Notes: generated by a model not told the origin, from the sequence alone. Shown: positions 22,251 to 32,500, counted from the first letter of the stretch. The stretch: 33,136 nucleotides of DNA from JAGXLC01 sp964461045 (GCA_964461045.1 CAYWSJ010000038.1:1-33136), one strand, 5' to 3'. A program made the numbers and translations.

Positions 22251-22739
22251 ATGTTGAAAGATATTTTAGCAATTTCAGGTTACGGAGGATTATATAAGTA
22301 TTTAAAGAAAAGTCATAATGGGGTTATAGTAGAAAATCTTGAAACCGGCAAAAAAATGAATGCGGATGCAGCGGCCCAGATAAGTGCCCTGGAAGATATA
22401 AGTGTTTATACCGAAGAAGGAGATCTTGCCCTGGAAAAAGTTTTTAAAGCTATTCATGAGAAAGAAAACGGACAAAAAGCAATGAATCCCAAAAAAGCAT
22501 CCGGGAAAGAATTAGAGAATTACTTTGAGGAGATTATACCTGATTTTGATAAAGACAGAGTCTATGCCTCTGATATGAAGAAAATACTGAAGTGGTATAA
22601 CCTCCTTCATAAACTCGATATGCTGAATTTCCAGGAAGAAGAGGAGAAAGAAGAAGAGAATAAGGAAACCGCGGAGAATACTGAAGAACAGGAATCACAG
22701 GAAAAAAAGGATGATTCGGAAGATCAGGATAAGAATTGA
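22251..22739 (+). CDS. DUF5606 family protein
   Basis: A 162-residue cytosolic protein. Residues 1-125 have the DUF5606 layout: MLKDILAISGYGGLYKYLKK, VIVENLETGKKM, ISALEDISVYTEEGDLAL, then SGKELENYFEEIIPDFDKDRVYASDMKKILKWYNLLH. The family is largely confined to Bacteroidota and has no assigned function that I know. The C-terminal 35 residues are a strongly acidic, disordered tail of Glu, Asp, Lys and Gln. An in-frame TTG at 22230 is rejected, as it is part of the promoter's -7 element. The last 16 bp overlap the 3' end of the convergent histidine kinase gene. Confidence 0.87.
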   Translation: MLKDILAISGYGGLYKYLKKSHNGVIVENLETGKKMNADAAAQISALEDISVYTEEGDLALEKVFKAIHEKENGQKAMNPKKASGKELENYFEEIIPDFDKDRVYASDMKKILKWYNLLHKLDMLNFQEEEEKEEENKETAENTEEQESQEKKDDSEDQDKN

Positions 22740-25429
22740 TGCATTTTTTTCATTAGTGTTTTGGTGTCTACCGGTTTGTTTATGTGATCGTTGCAGCCGG
22801 CTTCCATAGATTTATTATGATCGCTCTGCATGGCGTAAGCAGTTTGGGCAATAACCGGCAAGTCTTTGTTTCTTTTTCTAATTTCTTTTGTTGCTTCATA
22901 TCCGTTCATCACGGGAAGTTGAATATCCATTAAAACAATGTCAATTTTATTTTCTTCTGTTTTTTTAACCGCTTCTTTGCCATTTGATGCATGAAGTATT
23001 TTAATTTTGGTATCCTGCAAACTGGTAGAAAGTAAAATAAAGGAACTCTCATCGTCTTCAACAATAAGGACTGTTTTGTCTTCCCAATTATAATTCTCTT
23101 TCAGGTCTGTTGTTTTCTTTTTTCCGTCTTCGGTGCTGCTTGGTTTGTAAGGGATGGTAAAGTAGAAATCAGAACCTTCTTTTTTCTTTGATTCTACCCA
23201 GATTTTACCTCCCAGCATTTCTGTAATTTCTTTTGAAATGGCTAACCCCAGGCCTGTCCCACTGAAGTTTTTGGTAGAACTCCTATCTGCCTGTTTGAAC
23301 CTGTCAAAAATAATTTTTTGTGCTTTTTTTGAAATTCCTTCCCCTGTGTCTTTGACGTAAAACTTTAAAAAAGCATTTTCAATTAGTTCGTAGCCCAAAA
23401 CTATTTCTCCATGTGATGTAAACTTAAAGGCATTGCTTATTAAGTTTGTAAGAACCTGTTTTAGCCTGTGCTTGTCTGTGAATATCTGACTTTTTTCATT
23501 CTCAAGTCCCTTTTCCGGCTTTAACCGAACCTGACTATTCTGATAGGATTGGAATAACTGATATGTTTCATCCATGAGTTCATTAAGGTTTGTTTCTGCC
23601 TGGTATATTTCTAATTGGCCGGCCTCAATTTTTGAAATATCAATAATATCATTTATCAGGGTTAACAGTTGCTTGCTGTTGTTTATGATCTGGTCTAAAA
23701 AGGCATTTTTTTTATCTTCTGAAACCTCTCGTGTTCGTAATAGTTGTGAAAATCCCAGGATTCCATTCATCGGTGTACGGATCTCATGAGACATGTTAGC
23801 CAGAAAGGCGGATTTTAATCTATCAGCCTCTTCTGCTTTTTGTTTGGCATTTCGAAGCTTTTGTTCCATTTTTTTTCTGAACAAGGCGAGTGAAGCCTGC
23901 CTGGCAAAAGCCTCTATAGTCTCATTTTCTTCAATTTTTTCATTCTTTCTTGTTACAATAACAATGTTGCCAAATAATTCCTTTTCAACAGAAAGTCCTA
24001 TATAGTAAATAATGTTAATATTTAACAACTTCCTGATTTCTTTAAATTTATCTAGTGGAAAACCGGGAAAATCATATCTGTATCGGCTGCTATTAATTTT
24101 CAGAAGCGTTCCTTTATGTAAATTTAAGTGCTTATTGGCTAAAGTAAATTCCATTTTATCCGGATTTAAGCCTGATAATTTTGTCAATTTATTCATAGAG
24201 GAATCAATTCCTGAAATGAATTCAGGTTTAAGTATGTTTTTCTCAGGATGATAGGAATTTACAAAAACAATTGAATTCCTGTAATTGTTTGAAATTTTCC
24301 GCCCAATATATTGAAAAATCTCTTCTTTGTCTTGTATCTGCAGAAATTTGAATCCTGAGCTTGAGATAAAGGAAAGATTATTATATGCTTCTTTTGTATG
24401 AGTGATCTCACGGGTTGCGAAAATAGCTCCTTCATCATTATTTTCCGATTTCAGAATATTTCCATTGCTTTCAAGCCAGATATACTTTCCATCTTTTCTT
24501 CGATACCTGTATTCTGCTTTTGCTGAGGAGTTATCTTTAATTTTTTCATTGAACAGATGGTAAATTCTAGCAGTATCATTAGGATGGAGGAGGTCGAAAA
24601 TAGATTTTCCCATCAATTCTTCGGTATCATATCCCAGCGTTTTTTTATGGGCAGGAGACAAATACCGGAAATTTCCCTTCTTGTCTGTGATGCTCACCAT
24701 ATCAACCATATTCTCAGTAATTTGCCTGTGAAGTTGTTCACTTTTTTCAAATTCTCTTTCTGCTTCGTTTTTTTGCAGGAAAAGAGAAATTTGAGAAGCC
24801 AGCAAGTGGAGAAATACAGCGTTATTTATTTTTTTCTTTTTGGGTAAGCAGATTATAGCATAAGCCAATAGTTTGTTGTTCGCTCTGAAACCCACTCCAT
24901 AAAAAGTTTTTGCAGAGAAAAGTTTTTCAAGTTTTATGCAGTTGTCTTTTGGTATTTGCTGGAACATGAGTTCATAAAGACCATGTTCATATTTTTTTAG
25001 TCCATTTAGGGTTGTTTTGGGATCAGTATTGCTTATATTAAATATTTTTCCCTCTAACTGACTTCCCAATATGGAAATTACTTTCTTTCTCTTCTTTTCA
25101 TTGCCAGCAGTAGCTTTTATCTCAAATTTATTTTTACAGGGATAAAATTTATTTACGATAATAGTTGCATCTGGAATTAAATAATGGAGTTTATCTGCAA
25201 TATACGCGTAAATATCCTGACCGGATGAGAAATTGTTCAACTCCCCTGTTGTCTGTGAAAGGAATGACAATAATTTTTCAGGGTATATGCACTCATCCTG
25301 CTTGGTATAAAATTCTGAATTTCTATTATCCTCTTTTAACTGCTGTATTTGTTTTTTTAGTTGGTTATTTTCTTCTTTAAGTTTTTCCTTTTCAGCCAGC
25401 AGTCTACTGAGGTTCTCAGCTTCTCTCAT
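22724..25429 (-). CDS. Soluble hybrid histidine kinase (PAS, GAF-like, receiver)
   Basis: A 901-residue sensor kinase with no membrane helix. In order: a coiled coil (about 5-42), a GAF-like region (about 60-220), a PAS-PAC pair (about 235-345, with NMVDMVSITDKKGNFRYLSP), a second GAF-like region (about 350-515), HisKA with phospho-acceptor H548 (SHEIRTPMNG), HATPase with the N box NLISNAFKF, DTGEGIS and GTGLGLAI, and a receiver (about 780-900) with phospho-acceptor D835 in LMDIQLP and lysine in NKPV. It should sense a cytosolic signal and either phosphorylate its own receiver or pass phosphate on. No response regulator or target gene adjoins it. It lies 87 nt after mazG; its 3' end overlaps the DUF5606 gene. 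Confidence 0.93.
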   Translation of the reverse strand: MREAENLSRLLAEKEKLKEENNQLKKQIQQLKEDNRNSEFYTKQDECIYPEKLLSFLSQTTGELNNFSSGQDIYAYIADKLHYLIPDATIIVNKFYPCKNKFEIKATAGNEKKRKKVISILGSQLEGKIFNISNTDPKTTLNGLKKYEHGLYELMFQQIPKDNCIKLEKLFSAKTFYGVGFRANNKLLAYAIICLPKKKKINNAVFLHLLASQISLFLQKNEAEREFEKSEQLHRQITENMVDMVSITDKKGNFRYLSPAHKKTLGYDTEELMGKSIFDLLHPNDTARIYHLFNEKIKDNSSAKAEYRYRRKDGKYIWLESNGNILKSENNDEGAIFATREITHTKEAYNNLSFISSSGFKFLQIQDKEEIFQYIGRKISNNYRNSIVFVNSYHPEKNILKPEFISGIDSSMNKLTKLSGLNPDKMEFTLANKHLNLHKGTLLKINSSRYRYDFPGFPLDKFKEIRKLLNINIIYYIGLSVEKELFGNIVIVTRKNEKIEENETIEAFARQASLALFRKKMEQKLRNAKQKAEEADRLKSAFLANMSHEIRTPMNGILGFSQLLRTREVSEDKKNAFLDQIINNSKQLLTLINDIIDISKIEAGQLEIYQAETNLNELMDETYQLFQSYQNSQVRLKPEKGLENEKSQIFTDKHRLKQVLTNLISNAFKFTSHGEIVLGYELIENAFLKFYVKDTGEGISKKAQKIIFDRFKQADRSSTKNFSGTGLGLAISKEITEMLGGKIWVESKKKEGSDFYFTIPYKPSSTEDGKKKTTDLKENYNWEDKTVLIVEDDESSFILLSTSLQDTKIKILHASNGKEAVKKTEENKIDIVLMDIQLPVMNGYEATKEIRKRNKDLPVIAQTAYAMQSDHNKSMEAGCNDHINKPVDTKTLMKKMHQFLS

Positions 25430-25516
25430 TTTTAAATAATATTAACACACGGTCTGGTTTCTGAAAGTATATTCACTCAAACGAAAATAAATTGGAATTG
25501 TTACAAATTAAACCAA

Positions 25517-26284
25517 CTAATCATTTTGTTTTGCCTGGTCCCAGTAATGGTTCATTTCATCCAGGTTCATTTTTTTAAGTGAGAGTCCTTCGGCAACAGT
25601 TTTCTTTTCAAGGTATTTAAATCTTTTTGTGAATTTTTGGTTTGTCTTTTCCAGGGCATTCTCCGGATCAATATCATATAGCCTTGCTGCATTAATTATT
25701 GAAAATAAGAGATCACCGAATTCACTTTCTATTTTTTCATGGTCACTTTGTTTTACTTCATCTTCCAGTTCTTGTAGTTCTTCTTTCACTTTATCCCAGA
25801 TCTGTTCTTTTTGATCCCAGTCAAAACCAACTCCTCTTACTTTTTGCTGTATTCTGTTTGCTTTAATAAGTGCAGGCAGAGAATCTGGTACTCCTGAAAG
25901 AATTGATTTATAACCTTCTTTCATTTTTATCTGTTCCCAGTTTTCTTCTACTTCTTTATGATCTTTTACATTGGTATCGCCAAACACATGGGGATGCCTC
26001 TGGATAAGCTTATCACAAAGTGAGTGAATGACATCTGCAATATTAAATTTTCCTTTTTCATCGCTTATTTTTGCATAAAAAACAATATGCAGTAATAAAT
26101 CACCAAGTTCTTTTTTTATTTCTGTATCATCATTTTTTAAAATAGCATCAGCTAATTCATAAGTTTCCTCAATAGTTAAATTTCTCAAACTTTCCATTGT
26201 TTGTTTTCTGTCCCACGGGCATTTTTCCCTTAATTCGTTTAATACATTTAGTAATCTGTCAAATGCTGCTAATTCTTTCTTCAT
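25517..26284 (-). CDS. mazG: Nucleoside triphosphate pyrophosphohydrolase MazG
   Basis: A 255-residue all-alpha NTP pyrophosphohydrolase with two MazG domains. The first (about 10-115) contains CPWDRKQTMESLRNLTIEETYELADAI and KKELGDLLLHIVFYA, with the EExxE and ExxD metal-binding patterns. The second (about 140-250) has EEVKQSDHEKIESEFGDLLFSIINAARL and the family end KTNQKFTKRFKYLE. It cleaves NTPs or dNTPs to NMPs and pyrophosphate and is thought to clear non-canonical or excess nucleotides. Length matches the E. coli enzyme. It follows the SAM hydrolase-like gene by 22 nt and is likely cotranscribed with it. Confidence 0.94.
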   Translation of the reverse strand: MKKELAAFDRLLNVLNELREKCPWDRKQTMESLRNLTIEETYELADAILKNDDTEIKKELGDLLLHIVFYAKISDEKGKFNIADVIHSLCDKLIQRHPHVFGDTNVKDHKEVEENWEQIKMKEGYKSILSGVPDSLPALIKANRIQQKVRGVGFDWDQKEQIWDKVKEELQELEDEVKQSDHEKIESEFGDLLFSIINAARLYDIDPENALEKTNQKFTKRFKYLEKKTVAEGLSLKKMNLDEMNHYWDQAKQND

Positions 26285-26306
26285 ACTTTGGGTTTTACTT
26301 AATAAT

Positions 26307-27080
26307 TTATAGAAATCTTACTCTTACAGTAGAGTCTAAGTCAAGTGATAAAATCTGTGCTGCTGGTGCTCCATTCATTGCTATTTCCAACAAATCTAAT
26401 GAGTTGAATAAAGCAAGAAGTTCTCCTTCAGCTGTCTCATTATAAGTTTTGTTTATTTTACTAACTTTATTGGTGTTACTCTGCACAAAAATGTGAAAGG
26501 ATCGCTTGTTACAAATTCTTTCAAATAAGTCTTTGGTTATATTTGTAATGGCGTTTGAAAAGGAATCAATATATACAATTTTCCCTATGATAACTGATTC
26601 ATCAATAGTAGGTCTCAGGGGTATTTTTTTATTGTATTGTTTCTTGGGTTCGCCAAGATCCTTAATATCAGTACCTTTTAATATTTTACAGGCAGCATCG
26701 GCAAAAACAGAGTATTCAGGAAAAGATGGATTCGAAAACGAGTGTGATATTGTAAATATGGTGCCTTTGTTTTCTTTTAGCAGAAGACCAAAGATACCAT
26801 TATCTGCTCCTATAAAATAGTGGTCGTCGTATTTTACTGCAATATGATTTTGATTGGGAGACCATTCAGACTTTAAGCCGATGATATGAATTGTGCCTTT
26901 GGGAAAATGTTTATAACTGTTTCTAAGGATAAAAGCAGCCTGGGGAATATTAAAAGGTTTTATATTATGCGTGATATCAACAATCTGAGCATTCTTACAT
27001 TGGTTCAGAATTTTTCCTTTAATGGAACCAACGTAAAAATCTTCTTTATTCCAATCGGTTGTTAAGGTTATTATTGGCAT
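26307..27080 (-). CDS. SAM hydroxide adenosyltransferase (SAM hydrolase, former DUF62)
   Basis: A 257-residue member of the DUF62/SAM-dependent fluorinase-chlorinase fold family. It keeps the opening LTTDWNKEDFYVGSIKG (D8 region contacts ribose), VDITHNIKPFN, the GADNGIFGLLL loop, and the C-terminal VYIDSFSNAITNI. Characterised non-halogenating members hydrolyse S-adenosylmethionine to adenosine and methionine. Halogenases carry a specific halide-binding insertion that I do not see, so hydrolase is favoured. Length is normal. It is upstream of mazG by 22 nt and divergent from phoH. Its purpose in the cell, perhaps limiting SAM, is unclear in general. Confidence 0.88.
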   Translation of the reverse strand: MPIITLTTDWNKEDFYVGSIKGKILNQCKNAQIVDITHNIKPFNIPQAAFILRNSYKHFPKGTIHIIGLKSEWSPNQNHIAVKYDDHYFIGADNGIFGLLLKENKGTIFTISHSFSNPSFPEYSVFADAACKILKGTDIKDLGEPKKQYNKKIPLRPTIDESVIIGKIVYIDSFSNAITNITKDLFERICNKRSFHIFVQSNTNKVSKINKTYNETAEGELLALFNSLDLLEIAMNGAPAAQILSLDLDSTVRVRFL

Positions 27081-27123
27081 AATTTCAGTTTGTTATAAAA
27101 ACCAGATATGTTGGTTTTCAACT

Positions 27124-27155
27124 TTCGGTAATACCAAAATAAATTATTAGATTTG
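27124..27155 (+). promoter_or_regulatory. Promoter of phoH-purC
   Basis: TAGATTTG at 27148-27155 matches TAnnTTTG; the -33 partner is TTC (27124-27126) with 21-nt spacing instead of TTG. The leader to the ATG at 27217 would be about 56 nt. Confidence 0.45.
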
Positions 27156-27216
27156 TTAAAAATATTGCTATAGTTTCATTTTATAGCTCAAAATTAAACA
27201 ATATTATTTAAAACAT

Positions 27217-28176
27217 ATGATAGAAAAGATAATATATTTAGAAGGGATTGAGCCGGTAAATTTTTTTGGCGTGAAGAATAACAGACTGGAAAAACTTAAT
27301 AAACATTTTCCCAAGTTAAAGATTATTGCAAGGGGAAACGAAATAAAAGTAAGAGGGGAAGAAAATGAGATAAATAATTTCGAAAGAAAAGTGGATGAGA
27401 TACTTGAATATCTTCAAAAATTTAAGCATTTAAAAGATAGTGAATTTAATGCACTGCTGGCCGATGAAGGTGATGAAATGATGAAGGCCAGAGAAAAAAG
27501 TGAAGATGCGCTTGTTTATGGTCTGAATGCGAAGGCTATAAAAGCAAGAACAGTAAACCAGAGAAAACTTGTAAAAGAGTATGAAAATAATGATTTGATT
27601 TTTGCTGTAGGTCCTGCTGGAACTGGTAAAACATATACGGCGATTGCCCTGGCAGTAAAAGCATTTAAAGAAAAACAAGTAAAACGGATTATCCTTACCA
27701 GGCCTGCAGTGGAAGCAGGCGAAAATCTGGGTTTTCTCCCGGGAGACATGAAAGAAAAATTAGATCCATATTTACAACCGCTTTATGATGCCCTGCGTGA
27801 TATGTTTCATCCAAGAAAACTGACAGAATTTATTGAAGAAGGTATTATTGAAATTGCACCACTAGCTTACATGAGAGGAAGAACGCTTGACAATGCTTTT
27901 GTTATACTTGATGAAGCCCAGAATACAACGGTGAATCAGTTGAAAATGTTTTTAACCCGAATGGGAAAGAATGCCAAGTTTATTGTTACAGGAGATGTTA
28001 CACAAATTGACCTGCCAAGAAAACAGAAATCCGGGTTAATCGAAGGAATGAATATTCTATCAGGGATTAAAGGTATTTCAATGGTCTATTTTGATCAGCG
28101 TGATATTATCAGGCATGAACTGGTGAAAAGTATTGTAGAGGCCTATAATAAATCTATTAACAATAAAGATAATTAA
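27217..28176 (+). CDS. PhoH family P-loop ATPase
   Basis: A 319-residue protein with an N-terminal KH-like/variable region (about 1-105) and a C-terminal PhoH ATPase domain (about 105-312). Walker A is GPAGTGKTYTA near 132-142, Walker B is VILDEAQNTT near 229-238, and the family segments RPAVEAGENLGFLPGD and FIVTGDVTQIDLP are present. PhoH proteins are ATPases linked to RNA metabolism and phosphate-starvation responses; the physiological role is not firmly known. This is the PhoH (PhoL-like) form, not the PIN-fused PhoH2. The purC gene follows after 5 nt, so the two are cotranscribed. Confidence 0.92.
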   Translation: MIEKIIYLEGIEPVNFFGVKNNRLEKLNKHFPKLKIIARGNEIKVRGEENEINNFERKVDEILEYLQKFKHLKDSEFNALLADEGDEMMKAREKSEDALVYGLNAKAIKARTVNQRKLVKEYENNDLIFAVGPAGTGKTYTAIALAVKAFKEKQVKRIILTRPAVEAGENLGFLPGDMKEKLDPYLQPLYDALRDMFHPRKLTEFIEEGIIEIAPLAYMRGRTLDNAFVILDEAQNTTVNQLKMFLTRMGKNAKFIVTGDVTQIDLPRKQKSGLIEGMNILSGIKGISMVYFDQRDIIRHELVKSIVEAYNKSINNKDN

Positions 28177-28181
28177 TAGCT

Positions 28182-29135
28182 ATGCAAAATCCTATTTTTA
28201 AAACTGAGTTTAATTTGCCCGGTCAGAAAGATTTCTACAAGGGTAAAGTTAGAGATGTGTATAACATTGATGATGAATACCTGGTGATGATTGTTTCCGA
28301 TCGAATCTCTGCATTTGATGTTGTGCTACCCAGGGGAATACCTTATAAAGGGCAGGTGCTAAACCAAATTGCGGATAAGTTTTTAGACGCCAGCAGTTCT
28401 ATTGTTCCGACATGGAAAATTTCAACTCCTGACCCTAATGTGACAATTGGCCATAAGGCAGAAGCTTTCCCTGTAGAAATGGTTGTAAGAGGGTATCTTA
28501 CAGGCCATGCCTGGAGAGAATATAAAGCAGGAAAAAGAGAAATATGCGGTATTCCTCTAAAAGAAGGGATGAAAGAACATCAAAGGTTTGAGAAACCTAT
28601 TCTCACACCTACTACAAAGGCTCATGAAGGTCATGATGAAGACATTTCAAAAGAAGAAATTATTAAACAGGGACTTGTCTCAAAAGAAGACTATGAGTTG
28701 CTTGAAGAATACAGCCTGAAATTATTCGAGCAGGGAACGAAACTTGCAGCTGATAAAGGACTGATTCTTGTTGATACCAAGTATGAGTTTGGGAAAAAAG
28801 ATGGGAAAATTTACCTGATTGATGAAGTTCATACTCCTGATTCTTCCAGGTACTTTTATGCTGATAAATACCAGGAAAGATTTGACAATAATGAACCTCA
28901 AAAACAACTTTCAAAGGAGTTTGTTCGTGAATGGCTTATAGAAAATGGTTTCCAGGGGAAAGAAGGCCAGGAAGTTCCTGAAATGCCAAATGATTTCGTT
29001 AAAAAGGTATCGGAGCGCTATGTGGAACTTTACGAAAAAATTACCGGAGAAAAGTTTGAATATACAGAATCTGAAAATGTTCACGATCGTATAGAACAAA
29101 ATATTAAAGCCGCTTTGGATAATATAAGAAAATAG
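28182..29135 (+). CDS. purC: Phosphoribosylaminoimidazole-succinocarboxamide synthase
   Basis: A 317-residue SAICAR synthetase, which joins CAIR and aspartate with ATP in purine synthesis. Diagnostic stretches are FYKGKVRDVYN near 16-26, VSDRISAFDVVLPRGIPYKG near 38-57, VVRGYLTGHAWREY near 101-114 and KPILTPTTKAHEGHDEDIS near 135-153, then LIDEVHTPDSSRYF near 214-227. At 317 residues it is the longer form of the enzyme (the E. coli one has 237), with an added C-terminal part typical of Bacteroidota and eukaryote-like PurC. It follows phoH by 5 nt; a strong terminator stands at 29154-29188. Confidence 0.95.
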   Translation: MQNPIFKTEFNLPGQKDFYKGKVRDVYNIDDEYLVMIVSDRISAFDVVLPRGIPYKGQVLNQIADKFLDASSSIVPTWKISTPDPNVTIGHKAEAFPVEMVVRGYLTGHAWREYKAGKREICGIPLKEGMKEHQRFEKPILTPTTKAHEGHDEDISKEEIIKQGLVSKEDYELLEEYSLKLFEQGTKLAADKGLILVDTKYEFGKKDGKIYLIDEVHTPDSSRYFYADKYQERFDNNEPQKQLSKEFVREWLIENGFQGKEGQEVPEMPNDFVKKVSERYVELYEKITGEKFEYTESENVHDRIEQNIKAALDNIRK

Positions 29136-29153
29136 TTGTTCATAAAATTTTTT

Positions 29154-29188
29154 AACGATCTTCTTTGCAAAGGAAGATCGTTTTTTTT
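29154..29188 (+). terminator. Intrinsic terminator after purC
   Basis: AACGATCTTC (29154-29163) pairs with GAAGATCGTT (29173-29182), followed by an unbroken T run to 29188. The inner TTTGCAAAG can add a few pairs. Confidence 0.92.
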
Positions 29189-29349
29189 GAAAATATTACT
29201 CCCTTTATTTCTTAGAAATTGTTTTTATTTTATTTAGAATTCTACGAATGGTTTCTATAGAACATATTGTTATTTTATTAGATATCTGCGTATAAGGTAT
29301 GATAACATAAAATAAAGAAATATAAATAGTTAATATAATAGTGGTTTTT

Positions 29350-29380
29350 TTGTTATTTTGCGGATTAATCACTAATTTTG
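29350..29380 (+). promoter_or_regulatory. Promoter of metH
   Basis: TTG (29350-29352), 20 nt, then TAATTTTG (29373-29380). The start of transcription would be near 29386, leaving a leader of about 146 nt, unusually long for this window. Confidence 0.6.
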
Positions 29381-29411
29381 CACAGAATATATTAGGGGAA
29401 TTGAGTATCAC

Positions 29412-29488
29412 ATTGGAGATCTAAAAGAAAAATATTATCAGGGTTTTCCGCACCTGCAAAAGGAAATAGCATCCAATTATATTTTTTT
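29412..29488 (+). ncRNA. Candidate structured 5' leader of metH (possible riboswitch)
   Basis: ATTGGA (29412-29417) and TCCAAT (29472-29477) can close a domain. Inside it CAGG (29439-29442) pairs with CCTG (29453-29456), and TTTCC (29445-29449) pairs with GGAAA (29462-29466). The two helices interleave, which is an H-type pseudoknot with linkers of 2, 3 and 5 nt, the last being CAAAA. A T run follows at 29482-29488. The layout recalls small pseudoknot riboswitches, but I see no match to the SAM-I, SAM-II, SAH, preQ1 or cobalamin consensus. The helices are short, so chance is not excluded. Confidence 0.35.
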
Positions 29489-29532
29489 AAACGAGTGAAT
29501 TGCTTTTTATTGAATTGTGAAACAGGTATGTC

Positions 29533-32500
29533 ATGGATATACGTGAGGCAGTAAAAGAAAAAATATTAGTTTTAGATGGAGCCATGGGTACATGGATACA
29601 GGAAAAGAATCTTTCGGAAGAGTTTTACCGGAAGGAGATGTTTAAAAATCATCCGGTTGCCCTGAAAGGATTGAATGAGGTTTTAAATCTTACAAGTCCG
29701 GAGCTGGTAAAAGATGTATATACAAGTTACATTCAGGCGGGTGCAAATATTATCACAACAAATAGTTTCAATGCAAATTATTATAGTTTGTATGAATATC
29801 ATCTGGAACAATATAATTATGAGATAAATAAAAATGCAGCCTGTCTCGCCAGGGAAGCAGTTGATGAATCAATAAAAGCAAATAAAAATTCATGCCTTTT
29901 TGTTGCCGGTACGCTTGGGCCCACTTCCAAAACTGCTTCAATTTCACCAAATATTAACCAACCTGGTTTAAGAGATATTTCATTTGATGAACTTGCAGAT
30001 GCATATAAAAATCAGGTAATAGGATTAATAGACGGTGGAGTCGATGTTTTACTTGTGGAGACAGTTTTTGATACTCTGAATGCCAAGGCAGCGCTTTATG
30101 CAATTAACCAGGTAAAAAGAAAAGTTTCTAAAGATATCCCTGTTATGGTATCCGGAACAATCGACGAAAGCGGAAGAAATTTATCCGGGCAGACAGTTGA
30201 AGCTTTTTTCAATTCACTGGAACCATTTGGCCTGTTTTCTATAGGCCTGAATTGTTCTTTTGGGGCTGATATGATGGTGCCTTACCTGGAGCGCCTTGCG
30301 ATTAAATCTACTGTTAATGTGAGCGTACACCCTAATGCAGGGTTACCTAATGAATTTGGCGGATATGACCAGTCTGCTATTGAAATGGCAAGACAGATTG
30401 AGAGATACCTTGAAAATGGATATGTAAATATTGTGGGTGGGTGCTGCGGAACTACTCCTGACCATATTAAAGCACTGAAACGGATAACAGAAAAATATAA
30501 TCCCAGGGTGATTATGCCGCATAATCGTACTACACGACTGAGTGGCCTGCAGTCACTGGGAGTAAAAGATACTACACGCCTCATTCAAATTGGAGAGAGG
30601 ACTACCGTAAGTGGCTCAAATATTTTCAAATCATACATATTAAATGAAAATTATGAAGGAGCCTTTGAGGTAGCAAAACAACAGGTTGAGGCAGGAGCCG
30701 ATATGCTCAATATTAGTGTGGACGATGGTATGGTTGATGCCGGTAATACATTACCATATTTTCTGAATCTTCTTGGCGCTGAACCTGAAATTGCCACCAT
30801 TCCGTTTATGATTGATTCATCGGATTTCAGTGTTCTTGAAAATAGTTTGAAAAGTATGCAGGGCAGGGCAATTGTAAATTCAATCAGCCTGAAAGATGGA
30901 GAGCAAGATTTTAAAGAAAAAGCAAAAAGAATTAATGAGTTAGGAGCCAATACAATTTTTATGGCTTTTGATGAAAATGGGCAGGCTGATACTTATGAAA
31001 GGAAAATTGAAATATGTGCCAGAGCATATGAAATATGGACAAGGGAATTGGATTTTCCTCCTGAAAATTTAATCTTTGACCCAAATGTACTTACAATAGC
31101 CACAGGCATAGATAAACATAATCACTATGGAAAAGACTTTATTAAGGCTGTTCAATGGATAAAACAGAATCTGCCTTATGCTAAGGCAATTGGAGGAATA
31201 ACCAATGTTTCTTTTGCTTTTCGGGGTAATGACTACCTTAGGGAAGTTATTAATTCTGTATTTCTTTATCATTGCGAAAATGCCGGACTAGATTTTGCAA
31301 TAGTAAATCCCGGGAAGATATATGAATTTTCAGAAATACCAGCAAAGTTAAGACGTTATGTCGAGGATTTGGTTTTTTATCTTAGAAAAGACGCTACCGA
31401 CAGACTCCTGGAGTTATCGAAAAAGTATGTTAAAGAGGGCAAAAAAGAAATTCAAACCTCTAAATGGAGGAAGCAACCAGCAGAAAATAGAATTAAATAT
31501 GCTGTTGTGTCGGGTGAAACAGGTTATATAAAGGAAGACTTGCTGGAACTGAGGAAAGAATCAGGGCATCCTCTTGAAATTATCGAAGGGCCTTTGATGA
31601 GAGGAATGGATGAAGTAGGAAATCTTTTCGGAGACGGCAAAATGTTTCTTCCACAGGTAATAAAAAGTGCCAGGGTAATGAACAAGGCTGTTTCTGAACT
31701 GATGCCTTTCCTGAATGAAGAAATTAAAGAACAGTTTAAAACTGTTAAGAAGAGAAAAATTGTTCTTGCAACCGTGGATGGAGATGTGCATGATATAGGT
31801 AAAAATATTCTTTCCCTTGTGTTGCAGTCAAATAATTTTGAAGTTAAGGATCTTGGAGTAATGGTTTCCAATAAAGATCTGTTGAAGTCCATTAAAGATG
31901 AAGAACCTGATTTAGTTGGACTTAGTGGTTTGATCACTCCTTCTTTAGATCAGATGGTTGATTTTATTAAAGAAGCTGAAAAAATAAAATTCAGTCTACC
32001 TATCTTAGTTGGAGGAGCTACAACTTCTTCATTGCATACAGCTATTAAAATGGCACCAAATTATTCTGGTGTTGTGGTGCAGGTGTCTGATGCATCAAAG
32101 AGTGTTTCACTGGTCAATCAACTTACAGGAGAAAATGTAGATGAGGTAATTAAGGAAATTAAAGAAGATCAGAAAAGAATCAGGGAAAGATATTATAAAA
32201 GAAAACTATCTGGAAAGTCTGTTTCCTTCAGACAAGCCCGAAGGAAACGTTTTATGTACAACTACAAACACGAAAAGCCTGTAAAACCCAATATGTTAGG
32301 AACAAAAGTTTTTGAAGATTTTGATTTGAATCTGCTGAGAAAATATATTGACTGGACCCCATTCTTCCATGGATGGGGACTTAAGGGTATTTTTCCTCAG
32401 ATTTTCGAGAAAGAGAAGGTGGGGCCTGAAGCCAAAAGGGTATTTGATGAGGCTCAGAATATGTTAAATGAAATTATTGCAGAGAAGCTCATCAAACCAA

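Larger units (their letters stand above)
29136..29532. other. 397-bp intergenic region between purC and metH
   Basis: Holds the purC terminator (29154-29188), an AT-rich stretch without recognisable features (29190-29345), the metH promoter (29350-29380) and a structured metH leader (about 29386-29532). A 68-codon minus-strand frame at 29205-29411 has no coding character. Confidence 0.7.

Noticed and set aside
22724..22739. Possible frameshift or annotation error where DUF5606 and the histidine kinase overlap
   Set aside because: The genes are convergent and a 16-bp overlap of their 3' ends is ordinary; both C-termini look complete.
29205..29411. A 68-codon minus-strand open frame upstream of metH
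   Set aside because: Composition is that of AT-rich intergenic DNA, no ribosome site or domain, and it overlaps the metH promoter and the start of the predicted leader.
29386..29532. Known SAM-I, SAM-II, SAH or cobalamin riboswitch before metH
   Set aside because: None of the conserved cores I know (SAM-I GAGGGA/GGCCC, B12 box, SAH GC-rich pseudoknot) is visible; only a new or variant structure could be proposed.
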